Of a stretch of 64,000 bases of DNA, positions 7,931 to 19,081 are shown one piece after another. The stretch is from Arthrobacter sp. QXT-31 (lineage in GTDB: Bacteria > Actinomycetota > Actinomycetes > Actinomycetales > Micrococcaceae): positions 4,278,001-4,342,000 of the forward strand of contig NZ_CP019304.1 of the NCBI RefSeq assembly GCF_001969265.1, in the 5' to 3' direction. The position numbers were made by a program, and so were the translations under genes. Numbering within the stretch: position 1 is the first letter of the stretch; the number at the start of each line of letters is the position of its first letter. Below the pieces are notes generated by a model that worked only from the letters and a program-made list of their open reading frames with translations, was not told the DNA's origin and did not search any database.

Positions 7931-8857
7931 GTGGAGAAACAGGAATTGCCGGCAGCCCTCGCCCAGGCGGTCACGGGCTTCGGCAGGTACCTGACGGGCG
8001 AACGGGCGCGGTCCGAACACACGGTCCGCGCATACGTGGCGGACGTCTCCAGCCTCCTGGGCTACGCGGCCAGTGAAGGGGTCACCGATCCTGCGGATCT
8101 CGAACTCGGAACGCTGCGGCGCTGGCTGGGCAGCCAGAGCGAGGCCGGCGCGTCCCGTTCCACACTGGCACGCCGCGCGGCCACGGCGCGCTCCTTCACC
8201 GCCTGGGCGCTGCGGGAAGAACTCATTGAAACCGATCCCGCCCTTCGGCTGCAGGCCCCCAAACGCGATGGCTCACTGCCGGGCGTGCTGCAGCAGCAAC
8301 AGCTCGCCCGGCTGCTGGCCGACCTCAACGAGGCAGCCCAGGATGGTGATCCCCTGGCATTGCGGAACCGGGCGATGGTTGAGCTGCTTTACGCCACCGG
8401 CGTCCGGGTCGGCGAGCTGGCCGGCCTGGACGTCGACGACCTCGACCCGGACCGCCGGACCCTGCGGGTGCTCGGCAAAGGCAACAAGGAACGGACGGTG
8501 CCTTACGGGCTGCCGGCTGCGGTCGCCGTCGACGACTGGCTCCGCCGCGGACGGGGAAAACTGGCGGCCCCGGACAGCGGACCCGCCCTGTTCCTCGGCA
8601 TGCGCGGCCGCCGTGTTGACCAGCGGCAGGTCCGCAGCGTGGTGAAGGACCTGTTCGAGGCGCTTGGGGATACCGCCGCCACGGGGCCGCACGCCCTGCG
8701 GCACACCGCCGCCACCCACCTGCTCGAAGGAGGCGCGGACCTTCGGGCCGTCCAGGAAATCCTCGGCCACAGCAGCCTGGCCACCACCCAGATCTACACC
8801 CACGTATCTGTGGACCGGCTGCGGAAGAGCTACCAGCAGGCCCACCCCCGCGCCTGA
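7931..8857 (+). CDS. xerC: tyrosine recombinase XerC
   Basis: A chromosome-dimer resolution recombinase of 308 aa. The SAM-like N-terminal DNA-binding domain (residues 10-100) precedes the catalytic domain. The full catalytic set is visible: R159 (ATGVRVGEL), K183 (LGKGNKERTVP), H254 and R257 (HALRHTAATHLL), H280 (ILGHSS) and the nucleophile Y289 (TTQIYTHVS). GTG start with GGGGGA just upstream. The location after dprA is the normal actinobacterial order. Length and complete residues favour XerC over an element integrase. Confidence 0.93.
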   Translation: MEKQELPAALAQAVTGFGRYLTGERARSEHTVRAYVADVSSLLGYAASEGVTDPADLELGTLRRWLGSQSEAGASRSTLARRAATARSFTAWALREELIETDPALRLQAPKRDGSLPGVLQQQQLARLLADLNEAAQDGDPLALRNRAMVELLYATGVRVGELAGLDVDDLDPDRRTLRVLGKGNKERTVPYGLPAAVAVDDWLRRGRGKLAAPDSGPALFLGMRGRRVDQRQVRSVVKDLFEALGDTAATGPHALRHTAATHLLEGGADLRAVQEILGHSSLATTQIYTHVSVDRLRKSYQQAHPRA

Positions 8858-9125
8858 GCGCCTTTCTTCGGCGCGTCTTCTACAGCGTGTCTTCTACACC
8901 ACGCCGAATTGCACTGGCGTAATTAGACGGCGTACGGCACAATAAGATCCAAGTTCGGCAACTTTCAAGTTGGGCTTGAAGCACTGTCTCATGCGCCCTT
9001 GTCAGCCCGGCAGATAACTTCATAGATTGGCAGGAATCATCCGGCACCACGCGGCGCCCGGAGCAGCAAATATCCCGTCCATGCAGGTCGTTGGGGAAGA
9101 CGTACCTACAGCTATGGAGGATGGA
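8858..9125. other. intergenic region upstream of the DUF3145 gene
   Basis: 268 bases without a gene. Apart from the possible promoter at 8999-9028 and some short imperfect repeats around AAGTT, I see nothing defined. Confidence 0.4.
8999..9028 (+). promoter_or_regulatory. possible promoter of the DUF3145 gene
   Basis: TTGTCA (8999-9004) and TAGATT (9023-9028) are separated by 18 bases and lie about 100 bases before the ATG at 9126. The fit to a housekeeping promoter is moderate. Confidence 0.4.
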
Positions 9126-9629
9126 ATGTCTGTTGCAATGACCCGCGGTGTGCTGTTTATTCACTCAGCCCCTACCGCACTGTGCCCTCACGTTGAGTGG
9201 GCCATCGGATCCGTCGTGGACAAGCGGACGGATCTGGAGTGGACCGCTCAGCCCGCCGCGCCCGGCATGTTCCGCTCGGAACTGTCCTGGACCGGTGCGC
9301 AGGGAACAGGTGCGCAGCTGGCGTCTGCCCTCCGGGGCTGGGCGCACCTGCGCTTCGAGGTCACCGAAGAACCCAGCCAGGGTGTGGACGGCGGACGCTG
9401 GTCCCACACGCCTGAGCTGGGAATTTTCCATGCCGTCACGGACGTGCACGGCAACATCATGGTGTCCGAGGACCGGATCCGCTACGCCTATGAGGCCGGC
9501 GCCGGCGATCCCTCCGCCGTTTACCATGAGCTGTCGCTTGCCCTCGGTGAGGCATGGGACGAGGAACTGGAACCTTTCAGGCATGCCGCTGAAGGCGCGC
9601 CGGTGCGCTGGCTGCACCAGGTCGGCTGA
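9126..9629 (+). CDS. DUF3145 family protein
   Basis: A protein of 167 aa starting MSVAMTRGVLFIHSAPTALC, the typical opening of the actinobacterial DUF3145 family. Further characteristic segments are PHVEWAIGSV, GTGAQLASALRGW, LRFEVTEEP, GGRWSHTPELGIFHA and HGNIMVSEDRIRYA. I chose the ATG at 9126 because GGAGG ends 5 bases before it; an upstream in-frame extension lacks such a site. The molecular function is unknown. It is monocistronic and convergent with fabF, separated by a strong terminator. Confidence 0.9.
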   Translation: MSVAMTRGVLFIHSAPTALCPHVEWAIGSVVDKRTDLEWTAQPAAPGMFRSELSWTGAQGTGAQLASALRGWAHLRFEVTEEPSQGVDGGRWSHTPELGIFHAVTDVHGNIMVSEDRIRYAYEAGAGDPSAVYHELSLALGEAWDEELEPFRHAAEGAPVRWLHQVG

Positions 9630-9692
9630 CGGGCAAGTTCGATCCCCGCAGGGCTGTCCGCCAGCGACAGAGGCCGCATTCCCCATAGCAAT

Positions 9693-9726
9693 GAAGAAGC
9701 CCCCGCCAACCGGCGGGGGCTTCTTC
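9693..9726. terminator. bidirectional terminator between the DUF3145 gene and fabF
   Basis: A perfect 15-base-pair stem, GAAGAAGCCCCCGCC pairing with GGCGGGGGCTTCTTC, with a 4-base loop. It sits between two convergent genes and can serve both strands. Confidence 0.9.
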
Positions 9727-9741
9727 AGTGGTCAAACCGCA

Positions 9742-10977
9742 TCACACGCTGCGGATGGCAACGACCGCGTTGTGGCCGCCGAAGCCGAACGAGTTGCTCA
9801 GCGCCACAATGTCGCCTGCGGGCAGATCGCGGGCGGAGGTCACGACGTCGAGCGGGATCTCCGGATCCTGGTTCTCGAGGTTGATCGTGACAGGAGCCTT
9901 GCGCTCGTGGACGGCCAGAACCGTGAGGACGGCCTCGACGGCGCCGGAAGCGCCGAGCAGGTGGCCCATCTGGGACTTGGTGGCCGAGACTGCCACGTTG
10001 TCGACGTGGTTGCCGAGGGCAGCCTTCAGCGCCGTGTACTCCGGCTTGTCACCCACGGGCGTCGACGTGGCGTGTGCGTTGACGTGGACCACGTCCTCTG
10101 CCTGGATGCGGCCGTCGAACATGGCTGCCTTGAGTGCGCGGGTGGCGCCCAGGCCTTCGGGGTCCGGTGCCGTGATGTGGTACGCGTCGGCGGTCACGGA
10201 CGTGCCGGCCAGTTCGCCGTAGATCCGGGCGCCGCGTGCGATGGCGTGCTCCTCGGCTTCCAGTACCAGTGCGCCGGCGCCCTCGCCCATGACGAAGCCG
10301 TCGCGGTCCAGGTCGTAGGGGCGTGAGGCATGCTCGGGATCGTCGTTGCGGCGGGAGAGGGCCTGCATCGAGGAGAACGCCGCCAGCGGCATCGGGTGGA
10401 TGGCGGCTTCGGCGCCACCGCACATGACGACGTCGGCCTTGCCGGAGCGGATCAGGTCCAGTCCGAGGTGCATGGCCTCGGTGCCGGACGCGCAGGCCGA
10501 CACGGGGGTGTGCGCACCCGCGCGGGCACCCAGGTCCAGGCTGACAGCTGCGGCCACGCCGTTGGGCATGAGCATCGGGACCGTCATGGGCAGGACGCGG
10601 CGGGGGCCCTTCTCCTTCAGCGTGTCCCACGCATCCAGCAGGGTCCACACGCCGCCGATGCCGGTGGCGAAGGCGACAGCCAGCCGGTCGTGGTCGATTT
10701 CGGTGATGCCTGCATCGGCCCATGCCTCGCGGGCGGCGATGACGCCGAACTGGGTTGACGGGTCCATGCGCTTGGCTTCAACGCGGGTCAGGACGTCGAG
10801 GGCGGGAGTGGAGCACCGGGCGGCGAAGTGGACCGGCAGTTCGTACTTTGAAACCCAGTCGTCCTCAAGGGTGCGGGCTCCGGAAACCCCCTTCAGCGCG
10901 TTCTGCCACATCGTGGGTACATCGCCGCCGATGGGCGTGGTGGCACCCAGACCTGTAATGACTACTTTGCGTGTCAT
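9742..10977 (-). CDS. fabF: beta-ketoacyl-[ACP] synthase II
   Basis: A KAS II condensing enzyme of 411 aa that extends acyl-ACP with malonyl-ACP. Catalytic Cys162 is in PVSACASGTEA; the two histidines are in VNAHATSTPVGD and SQMGHLLGASGAVEA. The N-terminus MTRKVVITGLGATTPIG is typical. It is the last gene of the cluster fabD-fabH-acpP-fabF on the minus strand. The 210-base gap to acpP contains a strong hairpin, which may tune its expression relative to ACP. Confidence 0.95.
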   Translation of the reverse strand: MTRKVVITGLGATTPIGGDVPTMWQNALKGVSGARTLEDDWVSKYELPVHFAARCSTPALDVLTRVEAKRMDPSTQFGVIAAREAWADAGITEIDHDRLAVAFATGIGGVWTLLDAWDTLKEKGPRRVLPMTVPMLMPNGVAAAVSLDLGARAGAHTPVSACASGTEAMHLGLDLIRSGKADVVMCGGAEAAIHPMPLAAFSSMQALSRRNDDPEHASRPYDLDRDGFVMGEGAGALVLEAEEHAIARGARIYGELAGTSVTADAYHITAPDPEGLGATRALKAAMFDGRIQAEDVVHVNAHATSTPVGDKPEYTALKAALGNHVDNVAVSATKSQMGHLLGASGAVEAVLTVLAVHERKAPVTINLENQDPEIPLDVVTSARDLPAGDIVALSNSFGFGGHNAVVAIRSV

Positions 10978-11084
10978 GGGATCACTCTCTGTCGGTGCGC
11001 CTGCCGTGTCCTGTGCTGCTGGCCGGAGGCCGGAGTGGGTGGCGTGCGGAGGAAGTCTGCAAAAAATTTAGGGTGGTGCATCGG

Positions 11085-11121
11085 CTGGCCGGTCCGGAAA
11101 ACGCGGGTCCGGACCGGCCAG
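11085..11121 (-). terminator. hairpin between acpP and fabF (possible attenuator or mRNA-processing site)
   Basis: A perfect 13-base-pair stem (CTGGCCGGTCCGG / CCGGACCGGCCAG) with an 11-base loop. On the minus strand a run of six T lies about 18 bases past the stem, too far for a classic intrinsic terminator. It may protect the abundant acpP message or cause partial termination before fabF. Confidence 0.5.
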
Positions 11122-11187
11122 CCGGGTTCAGCCTGCAAAGGTTGGTCCCTGCGCAGGCTGGAGCCAAAATACTGGCTGGGGTCTTAC

Positions 11188-11433
11188 TTACGCCTGGGCG
11201 CTGGAGATGAAGTCGACGGCGTCGCCGACGGTCTTGAGGTTCTTGACCTCTTCGTCGGGGATGCGGACGCCGAACTTCTCTTCGGCGTTGACGACGATGG
11301 TCATCATGGAGATGGAGTCGATGTCCAGGTCCTCGGTGAAGGACTTGTCCAGCTCGACGGCTTCGGGGGCCAGGCCGGTCTCTTCGTTGACGATTTCAGC
11401 CAGTCCGGCCAGGATCTCTTCGTTGCTAGCCAT
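11188..11433 (-). CDS. acpP: acyl carrier protein
   Basis: An acidic protein of 81 aa that carries growing acyl chains on phosphopantetheine attached at Ser40 of the motif DIDSISMM. The start MASNEEILAGLAEIV and the later VKNLKTVGDAVDFI are typical. ATG with AAAGGAG 6-7 bases upstream. It lies between fabH and fabF. Confidence 0.96.
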   Translation of the reverse strand: MASNEEILAGLAEIVNEETGLAPEAVELDKSFTEDLDIDSISMMTIVVNAEEKFGVRIPDEEVKNLKTVGDAVDFISSAQA

Positions 11434-11514
11434 TGATGGCTCCTTTTCTTGTTATTGCCGGCAGAGGATGCCGGAAATGGGCAAACCGCGGTTGCGGCTT
11501 GGTTATCGGAATTG

Positions 11515-12576
11515 CTACGGAAGGACGACTACCTGGGCGCCGAAGACCAGTCCGGCGCCGAATCCGATCTGCAGGGCCAAGCCGCCGCTCAGCGCGGGGT
11601 TTTCCTGCAGCAGGCGGTGCGTGGCCAGGGGGATCGAGGCCGCGGAGGTGTTGCCGGCGTCGGCGATGTCCCGGGCCACGGTGACGGTCTCGGGCAGCTT
11701 AAGCTTCTTGACCATCTCGTCGATGATCCGCATGTTGGCCTGGTGCGGAATGAAGGCCACCAGGTCCTCAGCCTCGACACCAGCGGCGTCCAGCGCCTGC
11801 TGGGCAACCTTCGCCATCTCCCACACCGCCCAGCGGAACACGGTCTGGCCGTCCTGGCGGAGGGTCGGGTAGAGCTCCTGCGCCTCTTCGAGGAGCGCGA
11901 GGTCGCCGGTGGAGTCAGACCGGCGGGCAGCCAGGCCGAGATCGCGGACGTCCAGCATGGAGCGCGTCATGCCGATGGCGTCCCACTTGCTGCCGTCCGA
12001 TCCCCACACCGACGGCGCGATGCCGGGGGTGTCCGACGGGCCGATGACGACGGCGCCCGCGCCGTCGCCCAACAGGAACGAGATGGTGCGTTCGCGGTTG
12101 TCGATGACGTCGGAGAGTTTCTCGGCGCCGACAACGAGGACGTACTGGGCGGCTCCGGACCGGACCAGCGCGTCTCCCTGCGCCACGCCGTAGCAGTAGC
12201 CTGCGCAGGCAGCGGAGATGTCGAAGGCCGGGGCCGGCGTGGCGCCCAGGCGGTCCGCGAGGCTGGCGGCAGCCGAGGGGGTGGCGTACGGGTGGGTCAC
12301 CGTGGAGACGATGACGGCGCCGAGCTGGGATGCGTCGATGCCTGCCTTCTCCATGGCCTCGCGGGCGGCGCCCTCGGCCATGTCAATCACGCTGACGTCG
12401 GCGGGGGCACGGTGCCGGGTGACGATGCCGGTGCGCTGGCGGATCCACTCGTCGGAGGAGTCGATCCACTGGCACACATCCTCGTTGGTGACCAGGACGT
12501 CGGGGCGGTACGCGCCGATGCCCAGGATCCGGGCGTGCTGGTTGACCGCGGTCTGCTTCAGTACCGGCGTGCTCAT
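11515..12576 (-). CDS. fabH: beta-ketoacyl-[ACP] synthase III
   Basis: A KAS III initiation enzyme of 353 aa that condenses an acyl-CoA primer with malonyl-ACP. Catalytic Cys124 is in DISAACAGYCYG, the histidine in FIPHQANMRI and the asparagine in ADAGNTSAASIP. In actinobacteria this enzyme often prefers branched primers (general knowledge, not visible here). Its ATG overlaps the fabD stop by 4 bases, so translation is likely coupled. Confidence 0.95.
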   Translation of the reverse strand: MSTPVLKQTAVNQHARILGIGAYRPDVLVTNEDVCQWIDSSDEWIRQRTGIVTRHRAPADVSVIDMAEGAAREAMEKAGIDASQLGAVIVSTVTHPYATPSAAASLADRLGATPAPAFDISAACAGYCYGVAQGDALVRSGAAQYVLVVGAEKLSDVIDNRERTISFLLGDGAGAVVIGPSDTPGIAPSVWGSDGSKWDAIGMTRSMLDVRDLGLAARRSDSTGDLALLEEAQELYPTLRQDGQTVFRWAVWEMAKVAQQALDAAGVEAEDLVAFIPHQANMRIIDEMVKKLKLPETVTVARDIADAGNTSAASIPLATHRLLQENPALSGGLALQIGFGAGLVFGAQVVVLP

Positions 12577-13502
12577 GCCTGTCCTTCCAGTTCTGCAAAG
12601 AGTGCAAGGGCTGCGGACAGATCGTCCGGGGTCTTGACCGCAACGGTCTTGACGCCGGGCATGCCACGCTTGGCCAGGCCGGCGAGGGTGCCCGCCGGGG
12701 CCAGTTCAATCACGCCGGTGACGCCGCGGTTCACGAGGGTCTCCATGCAGAGGTCCCAGCGGACGGGCCGTGACACCTGGGCGATCAGGCTGGCGACGGC
12801 GGCGTTGCCCTCCGTGACCTCCTGGCCGTCGAAGTTGGACAGCAGCGGCACCGCAGGCGCCTGCGGCTGCAGTTCGGGGCGGAGCGCCTCGAGGGCGCTC
12901 ACCGCGGGGGCCATGTGCGAGGTGTGGAACGCGCCGGCGACCTTCAGCGGGATTACCCGGGCCTTGGCCGGCGGGTTCTCAGCCAGGACCTTGAGCTGCT
13001 CGAACGTGCCGGCGGCGACGGTCTGGCCCGCGCCGTTGACGTTGGCGGGCGTCGCGCCGGCGGCCTCAATGGCGGCCAGGACCTCGGCGGGGTCGCCGCC
13101 CACCACGGCGCTCATGCCGGTGGGGGTGACGGCAGCGGCCGCCGCCATGCTGTTGGCGCGTTCGCGCACAAACGTCATGGCTTCTTTTTCCGTGAGGACG
13201 CCGGCCAGCGCGGACGCCGTGATCTCGCCCACGGAGTGCCCGGCCAGGATGACCGGAAGCGTGTTCAGTTCGACGTCGAACAGCGACTTGGCCGCCACCA
13301 GCCCGGCCGCAACAATAAGCGGCTGCGCAACGGCGGTGTCCTTGATGGTTTCCTCGTCGGAGGTGGTCCCGTGCGCAGTGAGGTCAATGCCTGCAATTTC
13401 GCTCAGGGAGGCCAGATGGCCTGCTACGGAAGGCAGTTCCAGCCACGGGGCCAAGAAACCGGGGGTCTGTGAGCCCTGTCCAGGGCAGACGATTGCAAGC
13501 AC
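12573..13502 (-). CDS. fabD: malonyl-CoA:ACP malonyltransferase
   Basis: A transferase of 309 aa that loads malonyl groups onto ACP. GQGSQTPGF near the N-terminus, nucleophile Ser90 in AGHSVGE, and the histidine in GAFHTSHM are visible. I chose the GTG at 13502 (protein beginning LAIVCPGQGSQ after the start) with GGAAAG about 8 bases upstream. A longer frame from 13535 adds 11 residues that would overlap the candidate operator. It heads the fab operon and lies 88 bases from the regulator gene. Confidence 0.94.
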   Translation of the reverse strand: MLAIVCPGQGSQTPGFLAPWLELPSVAGHLASLSEIAGIDLTAHGTTSDEETIKDTAVAQPLIVAAGLVAAKSLFDVELNTLPVILAGHSVGEITASALAGVLTEKEAMTFVRERANSMAAAAAVTPTGMSAVVGGDPAEVLAAIEAAGATPANVNGAGQTVAAGTFEQLKVLAENPPAKARVIPLKVAGAFHTSHMAPAVSALEALRPELQPQAPAVPLLSNFDGQEVTEGNAAVASLIAQVSRPVRWDLCMETLVNRGVTGVIELAPAGTLAGLAKRGMPGVKTVAVKTPDDLSAALALFAELEGQA

Positions 13503-13534
13503 GTATCCAGCTTTCCAAATTACCGGGTGATCCA

Positions 13535-13554
13535 TTGGTGTTTCCGTACACCAA
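13535..13554. promoter_or_regulatory. inverted repeat upstream of fabD (candidate FasR operator 1)
   Basis: TTGGTGT-N6-ACACCAA, a perfect 7-base inverted repeat in the 88-base gap between fasR and fabD. In Streptomyces, FasR acts at the fabD promoter; that this repeat is its site is inference. Confidence 0.5.
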
Positions 13555-13568
13555 GCTCACAGGGTCAG

Positions 13569-13587
13569 GTTGTAGGAAGTCTACAAC
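13569..13587. promoter_or_regulatory. inverted repeat upstream of fabD (candidate FasR operator 2)
   Basis: GTTGTAG-N5-CTACAAC, a perfect 7-base inverted repeat just after the fasR stop. The half site CTACAAC recurs at 14884-14890 upstream of fasR, which would fit autoregulation. Confidence 0.5.
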
Positions 13588-13590
13588 GGT

Positions 13591-14835
13591 TCAGTTCGTG
13601 TTCCGCGCGGCAACACGCTCGGCGGCGGGCTTCGGCGGAGTGGACAGCCGCCCCACTACGAGGGCCGCCTGGAGCACAAAAGCCTCCCTGGGGAGCAGCG
13701 GATCCCAGCCGGTGACGTCGCAGACGCGCTTGAGCCGGTACCGCACAGTGTTGGCATGGACGAAGAGCTCCCGGGCGGTCGCCTCGAGCGAATGGCCCAG
13801 CTCCAGGTACGTGCCGAGCGTTTCCACCAGCCCGTTCGATGCCGCGAGGAGCGGCCGGTAAATGTTCTTCACGAGTGACCGCCGGGCAGCATCGTCCCCG
13901 GAAATGACCCGTTCCGGCAGGAGGTCGTCTGCTGCCACAGGGCGGGGAGCGGCGGGCCAGGCCCGTGCGGCGGTGAGCCCGGCGAAGGCCGACTGCGCCG
14001 AGCCGCTGGCTTCCAGCAGCGAACTTGCCTCCGCTCCGTAGACCACCGGACCGGGCGCGAACATCTCGCTGAGCTTAACGTACGCCGTTTCCCGGTCGTG
14101 CACGCCGCCCAGGATCAGGATGAGGCGGTCGCCCTGGATGCCCACGAGGGCATCCTCCGCGTACCGGCCCGCCATGCGCCGCAGTTCACTCACGTAGCTG
14201 GCACTGGGTTCCGACGGTGAGTTCCCCACCATGACGGTGAACCGCTCCTGCGCCTTCCAGCCCAGCGCGGCGATTCGGGAGCGCAGCGCGTCGGTGTTTT
14301 CACCGCGGAGGATGGCGTCCACGATCAGGGCCTCGAGCCGTGTGTCCCAGGACCCGCGGGACTCCGCGGCCCGGGCGTACACGTCCGCGGCGGCGAAAGC
14401 CACCTCCCGCGAGTACCGCAGAACTGCTTCGCGGAGGGAAGGCTGGTCCGCTTCCGGAGCGATGACCGGCACCTGGTCCTCGACCACTTCCACCACGATC
14501 CGGATGAGCTGAAGCGCCTTTTGAAGGCTGATCGACCGGGTCAGTTCCGTCGGGGCAGTGCCGAAAACATCGGAAAGGATCCAGGACGGGGAGCTCGGGC
14601 GCTCATACCAGGTGACAAACGCGGCGATGCCGTTCTGCGCCACAAGGCCCAGCGCCGAACGCTCGTCCGAACTGAGCCGGCTGTACCACGGCAGCGACTT
14701 TTCCAGCTGGCGCATGGTGGTGGTGGACAACTGACCGACGCTTGCCCTGAGCTTTTTCAGGGTCTCCGTCTTCTCCGGAGTCATGGTCCGGGAAGGCGAT
14801 TTGCGCGGTGCAGGGGCAGGGGACGGCTCGGGCAT
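13591..14835 (-). CDS. fasR: PucR-type fatty acid synthesis regulator (FasR-like)
   Basis: A regulator of 414 aa. An N-terminal domain (SVGQLSTTTMRQLEKSLPWYSRL, SALGLVAQNGIAAFVTWY) is followed by a GGDEF-like middle region and a C-terminal PucR helix-turn-helix (LGHSLEATARELFVHANTVRYRLKRV, cut here only for description). The position directly upstream of fabD matches FasR of Streptomyces and the Rv2242 locus of Mycobacterium, next to aceE. Expected role: activation of the fab operon. The start is uncertain: the ATG at 14835 gives MPEPSPAPAP; an upstream ATG at 14871 and a downstream one at 14784 are possible, none with a strong ribosome site. Confidence 0.88.
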   Translation of the reverse strand: MPEPSPAPAPRKSPSRTMTPEKTETLKKLRASVGQLSTTTMRQLEKSLPWYSRLSSDERSALGLVAQNGIAAFVTWYERPSSPSWILSDVFGTAPTELTRSISLQKALQLIRIVVEVVEDQVPVIAPEADQPSLREAVLRYSREVAFAAADVYARAAESRGSWDTRLEALIVDAILRGENTDALRSRIAALGWKAQERFTVMVGNSPSEPSASYVSELRRMAGRYAEDALVGIQGDRLILILGGVHDRETAYVKLSEMFAPGPVVYGAEASSLLEASGSAQSAFAGLTAARAWPAAPRPVAADDLLPERVISGDDAARRSLVKNIYRPLLAASNGLVETLGTYLELGHSLEATARELFVHANTVRYRLKRVCDVTGWDPLLPREAFVLQAALVVGRLSTPPKPAAERVAARNTN

Positions 14836-14944
14836 AATCCGAGCATACGGTGCCCGCGGGACAAGCTCCATTTTGTGCGAAGGCTACAACTTCGATTGTG
14901 CTGCATCACAGCACCTTGCGCACTTCCCGAAGTACGCCAAACGA

Positions 14945-14982
14945 CGACGGCGGTCCCCACCGTTGGGTGGGGACCGCCGTCG
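14945..14982 (-). terminator. terminator of aceE
   Basis: A perfect 16-base-pair stem, CGACGGCGGTCCCCAC with its complement and a 6-base loop, lying 41 bases past the aceE stop on the minus strand. Confidence 0.75.
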
Positions 14983-15023
14983 ACTGTTCCCTGGCCGGGC
15001 TTACGGGGCCAGGGTGCGCGGGA

Positions 15024-17777
<2,754 letters not shown>

Positions 17778-18145
17778 GTCCAACCTCTCTTTGCGCGCAT
17801 TCATCGGCGCAGTCAGGTCCGGCAGGGTAGCTGCCCGGCGTGAACGCGTCGTGTGCGTCATATCGGTTACAACAGCCCGGTCATGTGCGCCGGGCAGGGT
17901 TCTATCTCGTGTGTATGACTGCCTATTAGTCCGGGGCGGTCGCCCCTTTAGGCATAGTTGTCAACAGTCACTGTAGCTCTGACAGACTGCGGATGCGTAG
18001 CCGCGCTTGAACCCCCTGCCCTATTTGACCGTCATACTTGTTGTGTGACGCACAATAAGCCGCACCGCGGCGCACGTAGCTTGAAGCACACGCCCAAAGG
18101 GTGTTGGCTTGGAGTAATCGAAATCACTATGCACAGGAGGAACAC
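17778..18145. other. divergent promoter region between aceE and the DUF3052 gene
   Basis: 368 bases without a gene. It contains a short hairpin GGGGCG-GT-CGCCCC (17933-17946) and the perfect palindrome GTTGTCAAC (17957-17965), which on the minus strand overlaps a TTGACA hexamer suitable as a -35 element for aceE. A TTGACC at 18025-18030 faces the DUF3052 gene. No well-spaced -10 elements were identified. Confidence 0.4.
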
Positions 18146-18565
18146 GTGAGCGAGGCCGACGCCGCCACTTCGGTTAATGTGGCGGAAAAATTAGGTTTCA
18201 AGGACGGGGATCTGATTCAGGAGTTCGGTTACGACGATGACGTCGACTTCGACTTGCGTGATGACATAGAGGACCTGACGGGGTCAGAGCTGCTGGATGA
18301 GGATGATCACGACGTCGTGGACGCCGTGATCTTTTGGTGGCGCGACGGCGACGGCGACCTCGTGGACGCGCTGGTCGACTCGCTGACCACCCTCACCGAG
18401 GGCGGTGTGGTGTGGGTCCTCACGCCCAAGTCCGGCCGTCCCGGATATGTTTCGCCCTCCGATATCCAGGACGCAGCACCCACCGCGGGGCTGCACTGCA
18501 CCACGTCCGCGGGTGTCTCCAAGGACTGGAGCGCCACGCGCCTTGTCACCAGGAAGAACAAGTGA
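18146..18565 (+). CDS. DUF3052 family protein
   Basis: A very acidic protein of 139 aa. The core VAEKLGFKDGDLIQEFGYDD, an Asp/Glu-rich middle (DEDDHDVVDAVIFWWRDGDGDL) described here only by its composition, and the C-terminal WVLTPKSGRPGYV segment are typical of DUF3052. GTG start with AGGAGG 6 bases upstream. Function unknown. Its stop overlaps the start of the peroxiredoxin gene by 4 bases. The pair next to aceE mirrors Rv2239c-ahpE in Mycobacterium tuberculosis. Confidence 0.9.
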   Translation: MSEADAATSVNVAEKLGFKDGDLIQEFGYDDDVDFDLRDDIEDLTGSELLDEDDHDVVDAVIFWWRDGDGDLVDALVDSLTTLTEGGVVWVLTPKSGRPGYVSPSDIQDAAPTAGLHCTTSAGVSKDWSATRLVTRKNK

Positions 18566-19065
18566 CCGGCCACGCGGCCGTCGCCTCAGCAGACCTGGCC
18601 GGGGTGCCCGCGGTGGGGGAACAGGCGCCGGACTTCACGCTGGTTAACCAGTTCGGCGAGCCCGTGCGGCTTGCCGACTTCCGCGGACGCAATGTGGTGG
18701 TCGTTTTCTACCCGTTTGCCTTCTCCGGTATCTGCACCGGCGAACTGTGTGAGATCAGGGACAACCTCGCCGTCTTCGAACATGCCGACGCCGAGGTGCT
18801 TGCGGTCTCGGTGGACGGCAAGTTTTCACTCCGGGCTTACGCCGAGCAGGAAGGCTACGGCTTCAGCCTGTTGGCCGACTTCTGGCCGCACGGCGCCGTC
18901 GCCGAAAAATACGGCGTGTTCGACCCCGAAACCGGTATGGCACGCCGGGGTACCTTCATCATCGACGCCCACGGAACGGTCCGTTACGTGGTTGTGAATC
19001 CCCGAGGCCAGGCCCGCGACCTCGCCGAATACCGCCGCATCCTGGCGGAACTGGCCCAGGCCTAG
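18562..19065 (+). CDS. AhpE-like peroxiredoxin
   Basis: A thiol peroxidase of 167 aa. The peroxidatic cysteine is C58 in PFAFSGICTGEL; a second cysteine, C63, follows in ELCEIRD and could act as resolving residue, whereas mycobacterial AhpE lacks it. VGEQAPDFTLVNQFGEPV and GTFIIDAHGTVRYVVVN are typical. The GTG at 18562 overlaps the preceding stop codon (GTGA), so the two genes are translationally coupled. A frame running far upstream is a shadow of the DUF3052 gene. Confidence 0.92.
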   Translation: MTGHAAVASADLAGVPAVGEQAPDFTLVNQFGEPVRLADFRGRNVVVVFYPFAFSGICTGELCEIRDNLAVFEHADAEVLAVSVDGKFSLRAYAEQEGYGFSLLADFWPHGAVAEKYGVFDPETGMARRGTFIIDAHGTVRYVVVNPRGQARDLAEYRRILAELAQA

Positions 19066-19081
19066 GCGTCCGGGCCAGCCC

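Noticed and set aside
7931..8857. Tyrosine recombinase as a second element integrase
   Set aside because: Position after dprA, length and residue pattern fit chromosomal XerC, and no element boundary is seen beside it.
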